From NCBI GenBank assembly GCA_028686145.1, contig JAQUCQ010000204.1:1-6367 (forward strand): 6,367 nucleotides of DNA. The letters run 5' to 3'. This stretch comes from Desulfuromonadaceae bacterium (GTDB taxonomy: Bacteria > Desulfobacterota > Desulfuromonadia > Geobacterales > Pseudopelobacteraceae). Made by a program: the position numbers and the translations under genes. Shown here in pieces: positions 4,654 to 6,367 of this stretch. The number at the start of each line of letters is the position of its first letter. Within the stretch, counting starts at the first letter, position 1. A model generated the notes under the pieces. That model had not been told where the DNA came from. It did not search any database and saw nothing but the letters and a program-made list of their open reading frames with translations.

Positions 4654-6367
4654 ATGAAAAGCTTAAAGATTTTAATGCTCATGTTTTTTGGCATTCTGAT
4701 GATTGCCGGATGCGGCAAGGGTAAAGATACCGTCACGGTCGTGGAGGGTGGTTCAAAGACCGTATTGCGCAATCCATTGGCGGTTCAACAGTTTGCCACT
4801 CCTTTGACTATTATCCCGATAGCTGTTCCTGACTCTACCACGGTTCCTGGGTCAGACTACTATACGGTATTGGCGGAACAGACTAACGATTATGATTTTG
4901 GTCTGAGGAAAAAGGATGGTAGTGAATTTACCAATCCGGTCACCGGCGCTCCGATCCGGACGACTGTCTGGGGGTACAATACGAACGGCATTAAGACCGG
5001 TTACCTGGGTGCAACTATTGAAGCCCACTCAACTCTTCCCGGAGAACCGGGGAAAACAGTCGTGGTCAAATATACCAACAATCTGAAAGATGCAACGGGA
5101 AAACTCCTGACAAAACACCTGTTGACGGTGGATCCGACACTGCACGGCGCCAATATGGGAGAGCCGGAAGTTCGAATTGTTACCCACCTTCACGGTGCGC
5201 ATGTTGTCTCGGAATCGGATGGTCATCCCGATGCCTGGATCACCAATGACCCGAACGCCACAACCGGCCTCCCGGCGGATCCGGTCAGCGGCCGTCCTGC
5301 TCGTCCCAATGGGAATACAGTCACCTACACGTACGATAATAGTCAGATTGCCAACCACCTCTGGTATCACGACCACGCTATGGGAATCACCAGACTTAAT
5401 GTTTATGCCGGCCTGGCCGCCAACTACCTCCTGCGTGATAGTGTCGAAGATGGGCTGAATCTCCCGAAGGGTGCATATGAAATTCCGCTTGTCATTCAGG
5501 ACAGGTCATTCAATGAAGACGGCTCACTGCATTATGACTCAACGGCTTTGCTCAAGCCGGACGGTTCTCAGCAGACCGATGAAAACGGCAATCTGGTCTA
5601 TACGTCTAACCCGGAGTTTTTCGGTAATATCATAACTGTCAATGGTAAAGCATGGCCGAAGCTTGATGTGGAACCCCGTAAATACCGATTCCGTATGCTG
5701 AATGGCTCCGATTCACGCTTCTATAATATCTGGCTGGAACGTTCCGACGGACTGCCGATTCCTGCTGGAGCAATTACGCAGATTGGCAACGATGGCGGAC
5801 TCTTGCCAACCGCAGTCAGCGATATCGCAAATGGGCCGGATAACGGGCTCTTGTTTGCTCTGGCTGAACGGGCTGACATTGTCGTTGACTTTTCAAAATT
5901 TCCGGCTGGCACCAACATCACCATGCGTAATGACGCCCATACTCCGTATCCTGACGGCGGAGATGTGAACCCATCGACAACCGGTAAGATAATGCAGTTC
6001 AAGATAACCAAGCCGCTATCTGGTACAGATTCAAGCGTAGTCCCGGCACATCCCAGAGTCCTGGTGCCGTATGGCACACCTGACAACACACGTTACGTTG
6101 ATTTACAGGAAACCGAAGAAGACGGCGCATATTTATTTGATCCGTATAGCGGATCAATATCGAAGCGTCTCAAAATTCTTCTCAATGGTTTGACTTTTGA
6201 TGCGCCAATAACGGAGAATATTATTTTAAACAATGTTGAAGATTGGATCATTATTAACAGCACTGTTGATACGCATCCAATGCATCTTCACTTGCTGGAT
6301 TTTGAAGTCGTTGAAAAAGGAAGTATTGCACCCGGGGCTTATACACCAGCAGATGGTGAAGGTGGCA
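4654..6367 (+). CDS. Multicopper oxidase lipoprotein, CotA/bilirubin-oxidase-like (3' end beyond window)
   Basis: This is an envelope oxidase expected to take electrons from a phenolic, organic or metal substrate at a type 1 copper and reduce O2 at a trinuclear cluster; the substrate cannot be told from sequence. The frame is open for 571 codons to the right edge. Residues 1-20 form a Sec lipoprotein signal: MKSLK, a hydrophobic core, then lipobox IAGC with Cys20. Gly at +2 gives no inner-membrane retention signal, so the lipoprotein probably sits in the outer membrane. Copper motifs in order are HLHG (His178, His180) within a HLHGAHV block followed by SDGHPDAW, WYHDH (His239, His241) with AMGITRLNVYAGL, and HPMHLH (541-546). 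The fourth motif, HCHxxxHxxxxM/L, must lie beyond the window. The start is fixed by AAGGAGG 5 nt upstream and by the signal peptide. Control is probably through the sigma-54 promoter at 4602-4617. Family assignment is secure; the specific role is open. Confidence 0.94.
   Translation, partial: MKSLKILMLMFFGILMIAGCGKGKDTVTVVEGGSKTVLRNPLAVQQFATPLTIIPIAVPDSTTVPGSDYYTVLAEQTNDYDFGLRKKDGSEFTNPVTGAPIRTTVWGYNTNGIKTGYLGATIEAHSTLPGEPGKTVVVKYTNNLKDATGKLLTKHLLTVDPTLHGANMGEPEVRIVTHLHGAHVVSESDGHPDAWITNDPNATTGLPADPVSGRPARPNGNTVTYTYDNSQIANHLWYHDHAMGITRLNVYAGLAANYLLRDSVEDGLNLPKGAYEIPLVIQDRSFNEDGSLHYDSTALLKPDGSQQTDENGNLVYTSNPEFFGNIITVNGKAWPKLDVEPRKYRFRMLNGSDSRFYNIWLERSDGLPIPAGAITQIGNDGGLLPTAVSDIANGPDNGLLFALAERADIVVDFSKFPAGTNITMRNDAHTPYPDGGDVNPSTTGKIMQFKITKPLSGTDSSVVPAHPRVLVPYGTPDNTRYVDLQETEEDGAYLFDPYSGSISKRLKILLNGLTFDAPITENIILNNVEDWIIINSTVDTHPMHLHLLDFEVVEKGSIAPGAYTPADGEGG

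Noticed and set aside
1..6367. CRISPR arrays, tRNA/rRNA genes, insertion sequences, attachment sites
   Set aside because: No regularly spaced direct repeats, RNA gene signatures, transposase-like frames or element-end repeats were seen. The gnd deletion junction shows no insertion-sequence scar.

Overview
The window looks like chromosomal DNA from a Gram-negative bacterium with an outer membrane, most likely a Desulfuromonadales/Geobacter-like member of the Desulfobacterota (former Deltaproteobacteria). That placement is an inference from gene content, the lipoprotein and outer-membrane barrel genes, the GGGGDL-type glucose-6-phosphate dehydrogenase and a textbook sigma-54 promoter. It was not tested by any database search.

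Layout. Positions 1-2431 hold a minus-strand pentose-phosphate cluster, read in the order rpiB, gnd remnant, zwf. zwf (glucose-6-phosphate dehydrogenase) is intact as far as it is visible and runs off the left edge. rpiB (ribose-5-phosphate isomerase B) is complete. Between them lies a clearly dead 6-phosphogluconate dehydrogenase gene. Its start codon still overlaps the rpiB stop, but about 150 codons are deleted near the 5' end, the frame changes across the junction, and a conserved Trp codon has become TGA. Upstream of rpiB on the same strand is a small UspA-type stress protein gene (2549-2998), and upstream of that a gene for a putative outer-membrane beta-barrel (3169-4407). The barrel protein has a striking proline/tryptophan hexapeptide repeat just after its signal sequence.

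Positions 4408-4653 are a divergent regulatory region. Reading rightwards it holds two copies of an 11-bp element (one completed to a palindrome), a near-consensus IHF site, a -24/-12 sigma-54 promoter with correct GG-N10-GC geometry, and a strong Shine-Dalgarno. These lead into a plus-strand multicopper oxidase lipoprotein gene (4654 to the right edge) with three of the four expected copper-ligand motifs in view.

How the parts fit. rpiB, gnd and zwf would have formed an oxidative pentose-phosphate operon. With gnd destroyed, 6-phosphogluconate made from the zwf product must be handled by another gnd copy or another route such as the Entner-Doudoroff pathway, unless the oxidative branch is idle. 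The oxidase and the barrel protein are divergently transcribed envelope proteins. The oxidase appears to be under activator-dependent sigma-54 control, so it is probably made in response to a specific signal. Whether the barrel protein works with the oxidase cannot be settled from this window.
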